NCBI GenBank assembly: GCA_948146395.1
Contig: OX411544.1
Coordinates: forward strand, 38,720,630 to 38,784,629
Origin: Fragum whitleyi
Lineage: Eukaryota > Mollusca > Bivalvia > Cardiida > Cardiidae
Reading direction: 5' to 3'
DNA: 64,000 nucleotides
In this document: positions 34,074 to 45,074 of the stretch, piece by piece
Layout: each line of letters starts with the position of its first letter
Position numbering within the stretch: position 1 is the first letter of the stretch
Notes under the pieces: generated by a model
The model's database searches: none
What the model was told of the DNA's origin: nothing
The model's input: only the letters and a program-made list of their open reading frames with translations
Translations under genes and position numbers: made by a program

Positions 34074-35000
34074 TTATTTCACGTTTTTATCAGGCGTTAA
34101 AATTTGCAGAGACCCCAAAAATGTATTAACGCCTGAGTGCGAAGGACGAAGACGTTGAAAGCATTTTGAGGGTCTCTGCAAATGTTAACGCCCGCAAAAA
34201 CGTGAATTGACGCTATTATTGCATAAAAAGAAGGACTATATAGTATTTATAAAAACAGAGATTGCGAAGGAGTCATAGGTATGCTTTGAATCTAGCTCGA
34301 AACCTACTCATATGCCGTAAAATTTGCGTTGTGCATTGCACCGTCACTAATGTTTGTACCGACGCTGCTTGGAACATAAATGACGTCACAATATTTAACG
34401 CTGAAATATGATCATCATCTTTATTTATATTGTACATTAATGCAAGACATAGAAACTGATAAAGTGTATATGCCTAGACCGAGGAAATTTTTTAAAAGTA
34501 AAAAATTCAGGGCGTTAAAGGCACGTGAATTACTTTTTTATCCACCTTTCCAGGAGCAGTTTTGTCCGTTAACGTATGGCCATAACGACCCGAAACGCAA
34601 TTCAATGCAAAAATGTTTTTAACGAATGCGTTATTTGAAAGTCATGTTCTTTCCTGGCGATCGGAGGCGACGAAATTCTAGCCTCGTTTATAAAGGAAAA
34701 GTTATTAAGCTTGCTAAGGTTTGCCTAACAAAGGGCTAATTCACGTTTTTGATGGCGTTATGATTTGCAGAGACCCGAAAAATGATTTTACGTTGGAATA
34801 GGATCATTGTGTTTATTCATGCTCTACATTAATGTAAGACATAGATAATGATTAAGTGTATATTCGAATGTACACAGATATAAAAAAAGCCTGGCGTTAA
34901 TGACACTGAATATACTTATTGCTTCACGTTCTCTCTTGTGAACGCGAAGGTTTTGTAGGTTAACGTATGCCTATGACGACCCGACAACGTAGCTTTTACG
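34074..35000. repeat. Diverged direct repeat with internal foldback
   Basis: Unit A (34074-34650) opens with a foldback: TTCACGTTTTTATCAGGCGT pairs with ACGCCCGCAAAAACGTGAAT. Unit B (34736-35000) starts with AATTCACGTTTTTGATGGCG. Both then share ACATTAATG(C/T)AAGACATAGA, GGCGTTAA and GTTAACGTATG. Frames are not kept between the units. Confidence 0.6.
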
Positions 35001-35129
35001 TAATAATAACATTGCGATTCTAGACTATGTTTCAAACATAAATCCCCTGACAAATGCTACATTTATCCGCAAATGTAATGTTATTAAAGATGGTTGGTTG
35101 AATGGGGATTTACGCCGCTTTCAACATTA

Positions 35130-35365
35130 TTTCAGTTATAACGCGGCGGCTCGAGCACCTAACAATGTATTCCTGGTATTTCTGTCACCAGTACAACCAT
35201 CACATCCTTTCCTAGCCTCCAGCTGCTATCTCACATAGGTCTACAATTATCGACCCATTGGTGAGAGACAAATAGTCGGAAAGAACGAGTGCCGCCGTCC
35301 GGGATCGGACCTTTAGTTTGATAGTCCGACGCGCTACCAACTTCGCTATGACGGCGGCTGTCATG
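35130..35365 (-). mobile_element. tRNA-derived SINE, minus strand
   Basis: Read on the minus strand, it begins GCCGCCGTCATAGCGAAGTT, a tRNA-like acceptor and D arm with an A box. It continues through TCGGACTATCAAACTAAAGG and the T-arm-like CCGATCCCGGACGGCGGC. Further in is the GATAGCAGCTGGAGGCTAGG core shared with the 1-2 kb pieces, then GAAATACCAGGAATACATTG. The anticodon stem does not pair, so it is not a functional tRNA. Confidence 0.65.
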
Positions 35366-35782
35366 TTATTAAAGAGGTTTCTTGATAAAGGTTGTTAAAA
35401 CATACGCCACGTAATTGTATTTCTTTTTCTACATGTATTATAAAGTTTGACGTCATATTTGCGTCTGCAAATTCCACAAATGACTTATGAAACAAAACGA
35501 AATTAATTGCACAAGACGGACTACAAACTAAATCCCCAATTTCTGAAGAACAAATTACAAAAAAAAGCTACGTTTGTTTTCTTGTCTACAAAGGATTTCC
35601 GTATTCTTAAAAAAGATAGAATTACTACAAGCTTGAGTATCGAAAGAAGAAAAAAAAAGATTTATGATTGATTACCGAGAATTTTCAGTTGATCTTCAAT
35701 TGATAAATTCACCACAAAAACGATGAAATAACCAAAGCGATAAACTAAATAGAGGATATTGAATGAGTGGTCATGGAATACT
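35366..35782. other. No gene seen
   Basis: AT-rich DNA upstream of the 36.1 kb gene. Confidence 0.4.
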
Positions 35783-35871
35783 GAATTTATTAAACGAGTC
35801 GTCTATAAACAGATAAAAACGAGGCTTCGCCTAGTTTTTATCTGTTTATAGATGACGAGTTTAATAAATTC
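35783..35871. repeat. 89 bp near-perfect hairpin
   Basis: GAATTTATTAAACGAGTCGT and CTATAAACAGATAAAAACGAGG are mirrored by the complement running to AATAAATTC, leaving a loop of about 4-5 bases. It lies about 270 bp before the exon of the 36.1 kb gene. Confidence 0.85.
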
Positions 35872-35955
35872 TGTATTTTATGAGTACAAATTTTATATTC
35901 TATTTATAATATGACCATTTCAATTGTCCGCGAAATTTATAACGCCGCTTGAAAC

Positions 35956-35985
35956 TGACGTCACAAAATATGCATCATGACGTCA
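35956..35985. promoter_or_regulatory. Pair of perfect CRE-type sites TGACGTCA
   Basis: TGACGTCA occurs at 35956-35963 and 35978-35985, 22 bp apart, which is two turns of the helix. CREB/ATF factors are known to bind this octamer. The sites lie about 165-195 bp before the start codon of the 36.1 kb gene, although a splice acceptor between them and the ATG means the true promoter may be elsewhere. Confidence 0.35.
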
Positions 35986-36150
35986 TTTTCGCGGTTACAA
36001 AATAGCGTTGCTATTCGCTCTGAGCTCATTTGCATAGTTATTCCACTAGTGTAATAACACCCGACTAATATCAAAAATATTCAACGGGGTTATTTCACTT
36101 CTGCGACGTAGGTCATATTATAAATATGTATATTTTCAGACCAATCAGCC

Positions 36151-37590
36151 ATGACTGACAAGAGGTACCATTCCCGCCACCACCGGCGATTACCGAGCAT
36201 CCCGACACGGCGGAGTGGGCGGGACCACTTACTGAGCTACCGGGAGTCGGAGAACTGGCTTCTAAGACACCAAGACGTCCTCAACAAATCTATATCCCTC
36301 TTGGAATTACACCCCAAACTCATTCAGCACAGAGCATGCAACAAGCTATGGGACTTTGTATCTAAAGTTTCGATTTGCAGCTTTCAGTCTGAACGCGAAA
36401 AGCTTGCTGGACTGCCGGACAAAATTGAGGAAGAGGTTAAAAGGTTGGAGACCGATAGTTTACCGATCCCACTAATTTCTGTGATGAATGGAGATGTCAG
36501 CAACAGAAATCCAAAACCGTTATTACAGCGCGTATATGTTTGCGGTAAACAAGATGACGTCACATGGCATCCAATTATAGTAGGTCTGTGTTCGAGGTTC
36601 CTCGTCACGTATTGTTACCATACCTCGTCTGTGGATGACGGAGGGCTAGAGAACTATCACGATATACACGAAGACGACGTGGTTCTATTTTTACTGGACA
36701 AAAACACAATAACAATGCCTAGTTGTCTCAATCTACTGAAGGCTGCCACTGAGCGAGGTGTCCGCGTGGTTTATATACGTCATTCTGATTTCATCATACC
36801 GGCCGATGTACAAATCGACGTAGAAGACATAGAAGTCGATGTTTCACCAAATACCAACAACAACTACAAGAACCGAAGTGGACAAGATATGGCTACTGGA
36901 AATCGATTGTTCACGACTCAATTGTCGACAGAAAGTGACAACATGTCTCAAATACGGCCAGACTCGGGGATATCAATGGTGTCAGGGATTTCATCTAGAT
37001 CGGGGGATAAAATGGTGAACAAATCAACTGAATCCTCAACTAACCGCCATGTTCCCATATTGCCGAGTATCCCCGATAACGACCGACTATTCACTAAAGT
37101 GCCAACCTACGAAAAGTTTTTAGCGCGCACAGAAATGATCGATATGCTGAACAATGGTTACAATAAAGCGTTTATCTATAACAAAGATAACCACGAAAGT
37201 TGTTTGATATCAATTATAAATGACATAGATCAAAAACAGGACCAAAATTCTGAACCGCCCAAAAACAATCTCGAGGACAGTGATACTATACAGAATTCAA
37301 ACAAAGATACCGAAATCTCACAAAAACCAGAGCAAAATGAGGTAAATTACCTCGCCAAGAGGAGAATGTCGTGTCGTCGTGAATCCGTCGACACGGTGTT
37401 TTTCGTGTACCCCTCGGGAATGTTAAACGAGGCGGAGCCAAAGCTCGTGCGTTACCCGAAAGATTTGGAAAGTATGCGGGTTCCCCCTTCGCCGTCCACA
37501 GAGTCGTTTGGATTTCAGGATATTGACCTCAGTGTGGCCATAAATGAACTAGACCTCTTCTCAACAGACGACGAGGAAGAATTAAATTGA
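36151..37590 (+). CDS. 479-residue protein with a divergent TIR-like domain
   Basis: A complete frame from ATG 36151 (GCC before the ATG is a good start context) to TGA 37588-37590. TATTTTCAG at 36131-36139 is a splice acceptor, so the exon begins near 36140 and an intron probably interrupts the 5' UTR. Residues 1-30 are basic. Residues 32-102 look helical (NWLLRHQDVLNKSISLLEL). Residues 126-216 read like a TIR fold: a first strand and box 1-like RVYVCGKQDD, a helix with WHPIIVGLCSRF, and a late strand-helix-strand block DVVLFLL, MPSCLNLLKAA and GVRVVYIR. In catalytic TIRs the Cys is followed three residues later by Glu; here that position is Leu, so NADase activity is unlikely. Residues 230-479 are polar and probably disordered. 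They have RRMS and RRES (Ser407 and Ser412, PKA-type sites) and an acidic end, DDEEELN. A role in immune or adaptor signalling is inference only. AATAAA at 37915 could be the poly(A) signal. Confidence 0.85.
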   Translation: MTDKRYHSRHHRRLPSIPTRRSGRDHLLSYRESENWLLRHQDVLNKSISLLELHPKLIQHRACNKLWDFVSKVSICSFQSEREKLAGLPDKIEEEVKRLETDSLPIPLISVMNGDVSNRNPKPLLQRVYVCGKQDDVTWHPIIVGLCSRFLVTYCYHTSSVDDGGLENYHDIHEDDVVLFLLDKNTITMPSCLNLLKAATERGVRVVYIRHSDFIIPADVQIDVEDIEVDVSPNTNNNYKNRSGQDMATGNRLFTTQLSTESDNMSQIRPDSGISMVSGISSRSGDKMVNKSTESSTNRHVPILPSIPDNDRLFTKVPTYEKFLARTEMIDMLNNGYNKAFIYNKDNHESCLISIINDIDQKQDQNSEPPKNNLEDSDTIQNSNKDTEISQKPEQNEVNYLAKRRMSCRRESVDTVFFVYPSGMLNEAEPKLVRYPKDLESMRVPPSPSTESFGFQDIDLSVAINELDLFSTDDEEELN

Positions 37591-37727
37591 ACTCAAAATG
37601 TAGAAGAAAATAGAGCTATTATAGGTCGAGTTTATTGACCCAGATGGATATTAACTATTCACGATTTTTTTCATCATCTTTTAAGTTTCACTCGACATTG
37701 AACAGGCTATGGTAGTCCGACATAACT

Positions 37728-37812
37728 AACCAGGGACATTTCCAATAATTTCTCAAAGTCTCCGGCCAGACTGTGCATCCGCATGTCCGACCAGAGTCTT
37801 CACCATGCTTTC
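37728..37812. repeat. Family 2 MITE, truncated
   Basis: GGGACATTTCCAATAATTTC and the inner stem GGCCAGACTGTGCATCCGCA, TCCGACCAGAGTCTTCACC are present. The right arm is missing. It lies in the likely 3' UTR of the 36.1 kb gene. Confidence 0.6.
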
Positions 37813-37880
37813 TCCATTCTGTGATTTTTTTTTTGTTTTATGTCCAGAACACATGAAAGAAAATATATGAAATGTAACGC

Positions 37881-37950
37881 ACATTTCATTTAGAAATATA
37901 TATATATATATCTAAATAAAATGTGTGTATATATATATATTTACTTCGGG
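37881..37950. repeat. (TA)n palindrome with a candidate poly(A) signal
   Basis: ACATTTCATTTAGAAATATA and TATATCTAAATAAAATGTG form a stem around a TA run. AATAAA at 37915-37920 lies in the right arm and may serve the gene upstream. A further TA run follows at 37928-37940. Confidence 0.5.
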
Positions 37951-38283
37951 TTTATTGACCCAAGAGGCTCGATTATATTCACGAATTAAAAAAAGATAAG
38001 TTCAATTCGACAGTCTACGTGCTATTATCATAAAAGGGACCTTTACTAACTACGTTATACGGGATTCATCTTTTGTAAAATGATATATTATGTCCATTAT
38101 TGGTATTTTTACATTTTTATTATATCAGATCAAATTTTCTAAACTGTAAAAGGGTGAATAATAATTCGACTGTGATACGATTTTGGTCAAAGTATAATGC
38201 AAATGTTAGCTTCAAACCTTTTCCGATTTTTCGAAATTTAAGACTGGTAAAGATTCAAAGAGGTGACAGATGAAGTGTGAGTG

Positions 38284-38527
38284 TATATTTGAAATGGGCC
38301 AATGCGTGACATTTCCAACAATTTGAAATATGGGGTTCAAATATTGAGCAGCCTCGACAGTTCCACAGTACAACAGAAAGATTGGCTGTCTGTCTAAAGA
38401 CACATCTAGACCTAATGTATCTGTATAGTGAAAAGGGAAGACTCTGGTCAGACTGTGCAGATGCACAGGCTGGCCAGAGCCTTTGCTTGGTGCTTTTTTC
38501 AAATTGTTGGAAATATCACGCACAGGC
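38284..38527. repeat. Family 2 MITE, full-length copy
   Basis: Outer arms GTGACATTTCCAACAATTTG and AAATTGTTGGAAATATCACG. The inner stem is TCTGGTCAGACTGTGCAGAT with GCACAGGCTGGCCAGAG. It matches 52436-52672 along its length. Confidence 0.75.
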
Positions 38528-38635
38528 TGAAATGAAACCATCCTATATGGTAGAAAATGTTGTGAATAAAAAAATAAAAAATAAAGAATTGGAAGTTCCC
38601 TGTTGCAAATAGTTTTTTCCCCGAATGTTAACTCA

Positions 38636-38905
38636 AATGTGACACGTCACGCGAAAAGGGACAATCTTGGAATTCTTTAAAATCAATATTTGAATAAAAA
38701 CTGGTTGTAGTGCAAACCAACCAGAGTTCGCACTTCAAAAACACTTTCACTGAAGGCTAGATTAATCATTCTAGTCTCAGAAAATTAGCAAAGCTCGAAA
38801 AGTTCCGATCCTTGTCAGTCTGCGCAGTACGCGCGTTCTGACTAGGGTCGACACTTTGTACGCATTACCCAGGTGGTCCCTTTTCACGTGACGGGTCGCA
38901 TTGAT
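38636..38905. repeat. Family 3 TIR element, second copy
   Basis: AATGTGACACGTCACGCGAA at the left and TCCCTTTTCACGTGACGGGT at the right. The interior TCAGTCTGCGCAGTACGCGC, TTCTGACTAGGGTCGAC matches 6925-7172. Confidence 0.75.
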
Positions 38906-39035
38906 ATGAAATACAATTTACAAAATAAGAACAGGCTAAAGTTAGGCACAACGTGAAATTGACAAGTTGAATATTTTTTAACGATTTTGAATTCAGACTC
39001 AATGAGTGTTATGATTCTGTTTTAATTGAAATTCC

Positions 39036-39105
39036 AGGGAGGTAAAACAGTACAGATGATTTCGTATAGTTGGACGAAATAAGCGATGATTTTTTTACCT
39101 CCCTT
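39036..39105. repeat. GGGAGGTAAAA hairpin MITE, second copy
   Basis: AGGGAGGTAAAAC and TTTTTTACCTCCCTT arms around GTTGGACGAAATAAG, related to 19595-19650. Confidence 0.7.
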
Positions 39106-39864
39106 TGATAAAATCTTTTGTATTTTCCCGATTGTGTCCCTTCATGGACAAACCAGTCGCGAAGAAATCAACATCAACCAGCCATTAAAATGTGTAACTT
39201 ATTTGAATGAAATATTGATTGGTTTGAACAATTTCTTTCGTATTTTTATGAATTCGGAGCGTTTTGAGTGATGGGAGTGAGTGGTTTGAATGTATTGAAT
39301 GAAATCTTCACTCAATCGCCGGAGCGAATTAGAATGGTTTTGACTGAGTTGAATATCAGTTTTGACGATGTTACTGACTTACCAGTAGTTCTTGAAAGAG
39401 CTTTCTCATTCATACTCGCATAATTTCATGATTTGAAGTTGGGACGAATATTCATGTACATGTTATGCGAAAAATCAAAATAAACCACGAAATAAATTGA
39501 TATTATTGTTCTTCTCTTTTCTCGTTTTCCCATTCGAAATCCTTGTTTAGATAGGATAAAATCGTCTTTTTTCGTAAATCTGATTGTAATAAAACAATGG
39601 TTTAACACTTAGTCCTCAAATGCGCACTGCCCGACATATAAACGTCAATCAGCAGTGACAACATTATTCAATTAAAGCACTGAAAGTAGTGCGATGTTGG
39701 AATGCGTCGATTGCCCGCCGCCCCTTACAACATTCTGTTGATTTTATACAGAATCTTCGTTAACAGCTTAAGACAATCCTCTTAGTATATAGAGCATAAT
39801 TGAGTCCAAACCAGTGTGCCTAATAATAGTGGAAGTTATGATATAGCTCTGCGATAAGGGTGAA
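39106..39864. other. No gene seen
   Basis: AT-rich DNA. No supported coding sequence. Confidence 0.4.
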
Positions 39865-39975
39865 AACGTTCTCAAAACATTTTGAAAATGACACCTAGGT
39901 AAGCCAGTCCAGTTATACAAACTGGGGAATCAATTATAATGTTCGCAAACATAGTGTCATCTTGAAAACATGACA
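39865..39975. repeat. Family 4 hairpin repeat, diverged
   Basis: AACGTTCTCAAAACATTTTG and AATGTTCGCAAACATAGTG flank the stem around CCAGTCCAGTTATACAAACTGG. Confidence 0.45.
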
Positions 39976-40741
39976 GTCGGAACACCTTTGATTAATCAAG
40001 TATTTAACGATCAACACCGGAAGTACGCCGAGGTCAGATCGTAGATTAGTCGAAGATGTTCCAAAACGACTGACAGGATCGCGAAGTATTTCGGGAAGTA
40101 CAGATAACATGGCTGCCACAGGGATCACATGATAACCATATAATTGTGAAGCACAAAACAAATTCATATGCGACTTATTTCGCTATTTTCGAGCAGTTAA
40201 AGCAACTTATATAATGTTTGGAGATCTTTAACGAACACTTAACTCATTTAGATTACATGTATAATAAAATGTTCAATTAAAACCGATTGATTGTCCACGA
40301 AAAGTTGAGGCGAGAAATAATCTGGCGAGGAGATCATGTAATATGTGTTTTAAAAATTGTATCAGCTTTCAAATCACATTACCACTACCTCATAATTTAC
40401 AGTGGGTGCCAAATGTAACCCGTTGATAAAGAATCGACTCCGTTGGGTTTGGACCAGGGACGTCTCTGTCCCTCTGCAGTACCATGTCGCTATAAAACCT
40501 AGCTTTTACGACAAGGCGGTACAATTTGCCCCTTTGTCCTGCGTTCAGGATGTTAACCAACGCTTAAAAAATTTACCAATGTTTGCATTGCATAATAACA
40601 ACACGTTCAGAGCGGGGTAACATTACTTAAACATTTCGCTCTTTTGAACTTGCTAAAAGTTACAAGTGGAGGGAAGTTATGTCATCGGACCAGTAACTAA
40701 AACGAATGGAGAATGTTTTCCTCAGTTTTCGCATGTACACC
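39976..40741. other. No gene seen
   Basis: Mixed-composition DNA. A 72-codon frame at 40402 shows no family resemblance. Confidence 0.4.
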
Positions 40742-40917
40742 AAATGGAGTCTCATATCAATCTGTGGAGTCGCACAATCTGACCAGAGTCGTACCCTTTT
40801 TTGTAGATATATATTGACTGAAAGTGTCTCTAGATAACTCAGTCCGTGCAGCCCGATGTTAGCCCTTCACGCACATCGGGAATTATTAGAATTATAACAC
40901 AGGCTCAAATGCTTAAG
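40742..40917. repeat. Family 2 MITE, decayed
   Basis: Inner stem piece GTGGAGTCGCACAATCTGAC, CAGAGTCGTACCC and a decayed right end near AATTATAACACAGGCTC. Confidence 0.4.
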
Positions 40918-40979
40918 TTGGAAACCTAGGAACTACCATGAAATAGAGATTAATATGTTAGTGTTTTAAAATATCGATG

Positions 40980-41060
40980 TTATCTGGTCGAGGTTGGGAG
41001 AAATTATCACGACGAGGCTTTGCCGAGTCATGATAATTTCTAACAGCCGAGACAAGATAA
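40980..41060. repeat. Hairpin, about 38 bp arms
   Basis: TTATCTGGTCGAGGTTGGGA, AATTATCACGACGAGGC pair with GCCGAGTCATGATAATTTC, AACAGCCGAGACAAGATAA with several mismatches. Confidence 0.65.
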
Positions 41061-42686
41061 GACACTTGTATGTTATTCTGATTTTCATGCAATCATTTTT
41101 CAGCGCTTATAAACACACCCTTAAAAATTGAAGAAAAAAAATCAGGTAATAGTGTATGCAAACTGTTTCTAAAAAAGACTGCCTGATATCATGTTAAGTT
41201 ACCAGACAGGTGATATCGAGTCAATACAGGCTTCATTGCAATTACAGAAATGATCCCGGTTACCCAGGAAAACCTTCCTAATGACAATGAAATTGACAAT
41301 ACTAGACTTGACTCCAATTTCCTAAAAAATGAAACATTTATTATTAAAAAACAAGAAAATATATTTTTTCTAATAAGAACCATTTGTATAGGCTTATTTA
41401 ATCTCTTTCCCTAAAACCGGAGTTTTATGCAACTAGAGCATTTTAGGGAAACGTTAAGGGAAACCGTTTTCCTCCAATATTTTTGCATGCTGTTATCAAT
41501 AGAGGTATTTCACGTAATTATCTCCCTTGCGTACTCTCCAGTCAAATTTACATAACAATGCAAACGAGGGGGCGTCCTTCTTTTCTCCACTCTCTATTTC
41601 ATTGAAATTTATCCGAATAAATCAGTCGATTTCAACTATCAATGAAATAGATCATTAATCTTTATTTATTCAAACCAATACCTAAATGTCATTAGAAACT
41701 ATTTGGACCGCTTTTAGGAATTTTTATTCTTAAATATTGACAAAAAGCGACGTTTGATTTTAGTTTGGTGGAATGAATTGCAGATATAACTATATACTTC
41801 ATGAATTTATATTTGGTCGAAACAGATATCCTCCATAGAAAATCTACCGTTTGGAGAAAACACTTCAATATGATAGTTTGTATGTATTTCTTTCATTTTG
41901 ACTATTCATTTTCATTATTTCAATACTAGATCTAGTCATTGTTCGTCAAAAATCGATCGTAATTGATTAACTAAAAACTACAAAAAATGATTAAAATAAA
42001 GAGATAATAAAAACCAGACAACACAAACAGCAGACGACAGAATGCAATTTCGACACATTTTTTTGTCTCTCTCTCCCTCTCTCTCTTTCTAACGAAAACT
42101 AAAAAAACACGAAACCATATCGAGAGTGAAAGATTATGTGAAAAGGGGAGAAATAATTTCACCGTAGGTTTATTATTACGAGTTGCTACTTCTTTTTTAT
42201 AATGATTCAAATTTGAACATATGCTTGCATTAGGAAGGGCTTTTAAATACGTTTGAAACGTGCATTTCGCTTTTTCGAAATTAAAGATTTGTAGTTCTGA
42301 ATTTCACATGATTTCTTTTCGTACAGCCTTTTTTTAACACTCACCTCTTACGAATCCGATTAATTTTCCAAATTCATGAACTTTTGAACTCATAATTTAA
42401 ATACCCCTTTAATGGACATATATTGATCTTGAAGAAGTGATAGAAGTTAAATACGATTACGTAATACCATATGACACATATGACGCTTAATTGTCACCAG
42501 TACAATGTTTATTTAGCGCACGTGTTGTAACTTATAACTGCTGCCTTAGTGGTTTACCGCTCTTTGATCTGGGGTCTATGGCATATTGAAAAACCCTTTC
42601 TAAAATCATAAACAAACATGAAGATTAAATTCAGCCCTACATTTTTTAACGCTTAAGTTTTATCAAGCAATATGAAAAATGAGGAA
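41061..42686. other. AT-rich DNA, no gene seen
   Basis: About 1.6 kb with a short CT microsatellite at 42064-42090. Open frames are short and unrecognised. Confidence 0.4.
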
Positions 42687-43491
42687 CGGACAATTGCCCT
42701 CCCGGACGATTGCCCTCCCGGATGTTTGCCCCCTGGACGATTGCCCTCCGGACAATATCCCTCCCCATAAAGTAGCAACCCGGACAATAGCCCACCCTAT
42801 ATTTTTCTTCGACTCTTCAATTTTGTTTGGGATTTCATTGTTCATTTGAAGTTCATTTATAAAAGGAATAGAAATAGTTTTCTTGAAATTCATTTATCAT
42901 AGGTAGATCTTATTTGACTTTTGTTTTTTTGAATTTTTTGTTCACTGAAGTTTGATTAAGCAATATGAAAAACAACATTGCTACATTTATATCATCTTCT
43001 TATACATTTATACTCAGTCTGTCCGTAATGACATGTACTCAGTCCAAATGTCATCATACCCTACTTACACCAGTACTCACATTCAACAAAACCAGTACTC
43101 ACATTTCTGGGCCCGAGGTTATAAAACTTTTCTCATTCTCAATTCAAAATGTACTCAAATTTCAATTTGAGATTAAAGTCGTAATTCTGTTTCAATACTC
43201 ACTCTAATGAATTAACATAAAGAATCATTTAGAATTTGAGAAAATTTTCAGTTGAGCCTGAGAAATGTTTTACAACTTCTGGACCTGAAAGTGCTAAAAT
43301 AATCCTAGAAGAAGTAACATCCAAAGGGAAATTACTATGGCTGTTGCATATCCATCCAAATAATATATGTTGATATAAGGGGAGGGTAATTGTCCGGGAG
43401 GGCAATTGTCCTGGAGGGTAATTGTCTAGGAGGGAAATTGTCCGGGAGGCAATCGTCCGGGAGGGCAATCGTCCTGGAGGGCTATTGTCCT
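42687..43491. mobile_element. Foldback element with minisatellite arms
   Basis: The left arm (42687-42797) is an array of 16-18 bp units like GGACAATTGCCCTCCC. The right arm (43379-43491) is the same array inverted (GGGAGGGCAATTGTCC). Inside, GAGGTTATAAAACTTTTCTC at about 43116 pairs with the region around GAGAAATGTTTTACAACTTC at about 43258, a second foldback. Arms of tandem repeats recall Foldback/Galileo-type elements; no transposase is present. Confidence 0.7.
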
Positions 43492-44887
43492 ACACTCATG
43501 AAAAACAACAGTGCTGCAAGGGGCTTGTGCTAAAATATTTTAACGATTCTAAATGAGTATCAGATATAAGGTCCCTATACGATAAAAACCTTGAATCTAA
43601 CTTTAACTTAGTCTGGCCTTTCTGTGGTTTTTAAAAAAAATACCACGTAATTATCTATTTAATATGAATTAAATATTTCCTTAGAATGAACATTTCTTGT
43701 GCAAAAAAAACCAAAAAAAACCCTGCTGTTGTTAATAGATAACATTTTCACAAAGAAATATATATTACACGGTCAAAATACATTGTATCACATAGGTCTC
43801 CTTTTCCTCAATCATGATTCACAGAGTGAAAGATCGCCAATGTGTTGGTTTCAGATTTCTCTTTTTGCCATAAAGTTTCAACAACGCAATATCACAAACA
43901 ATCTATTAAACCAGGTGGCGTATTTTGTTGGATTATGCGCTCAACGATTTATTTATTTAATTTATTTTATTATTATTACTTTTTGCAAGAATACATTTCC
44001 TTGTCACAGTGTGTTAATTACGATGTGATGGTAATTATGTTTTATACAAAGAAATTTATAAAATACTATATAAAGAAATGATTGAGAAGGCTACGGTTTT
44101 TGGGGTTTTTTTTTTGTAGTAATACATGTATTGGGATTTTAATGAAAAGAGCGAAATAAATGATAAGATCTGAATTTAAACAATGGAATTATATACGAAT
44201 AAATATAATTCAAAGACAAACTTTGTTTACCATTTTTTTTAATAAAAGTCAGTACATTATTACCAACAAGAAATACAAAATACTTCTTCAAATGTCAGGA
44301 ACGCGAAATAGTATTAGAATAATATAAGTTAATCAAAAGCAAAAAATAGAAAAATGATGACAAAAATAGGCATGAAGAATTTAAGTATTAAAACTACATT
44401 CTAATTATGTGTAAAAATAACTTTGATTTCGTTTATAACGACGAGTATTTTGTGGTTTAAAATATATAATTTTTCTATAAACTATTACTGGACTAAAATG
44501 ACATGCCCCCTCGTTTGTAGAAGGGGCGGAGTCGAGAGATTTCCGCGCATGCGCAGACTTATGTGAAATAAGTCTATTCAAGCCACAACGAAGTTACGGA
44601 TGAATTTCTTTAACTTTTAAAATCCAACGTTCAGTCTAAAAATGTTAAATTTGAAAAAAAAAACAACAATTAAAATACCCAGTGGTGTTATTTAGAATAA
44701 CAGATCATCATAGACAGATTACCACCTCTTATATAGAGACACATACTTGAAAATATACAATACATAGACTTTGTCGAGTTTCTCAAGTATGATTTCGGCT
44801 TATTTAAAAGGGAAAGTAACCCGTTTAAGTTCTAAAGGGCCAAACTTGGTTATCCACCTTGTTACAGAACTTCTTAAAACGTGACCT
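43492..44887. other. AT-rich DNA, no gene seen
   Basis: About 1.4 kb. Overlapping open frames near 43699-44081 are low-complexity and unrecognised. Confidence 0.4.
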
Positions 44888-45074
44888 GGGGCCAGTTTCA
44901 CCAAAACATTTAGGACGTATTTTTGTCTTACCGATGACTTACCACATATTTAGTACAAAAATCACGTATCACCAATCAATCAATACCTATGTTAATTGAT
45001 TGTTGCTGTAACTGTTTTGAAAGTCATCAGTAAGACAAAAATATGTCCTAAATGTTTTGATGAAACTGGCCCCT
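44888..45074. repeat. GGGGCC MITE, intact copy
   Basis: The arms of about 50 bp run GGGGCCAGTTTCACCAAAAC, ATTTAGGACGTATTTTTGTC and their complement to GATGAAACTGGCCCC, with two or three mismatches. The total is 187 bp. It is the reference for the split copy at 7898-9699. Confidence 0.85.

Noticed and set aside
34380..34622. 80-codon plus-strand frame with a basic peptide
   Set aside because: The related direct-repeat unit at 34779-34985 does not keep the frame.
35293..35365. Candidate functional tRNA on the minus strand
   Set aside because: Acceptor-like and D-arm-like parts are good but the anticodon stem and T arm do not pair. The sequence continues into a SINE body.
38212..38541. 109-codon minus-strand frame, with a similar 84-codon frame at 52409-52663
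   Set aside because: The peptides resemble each other only because both lie over family 2 MITE copies.
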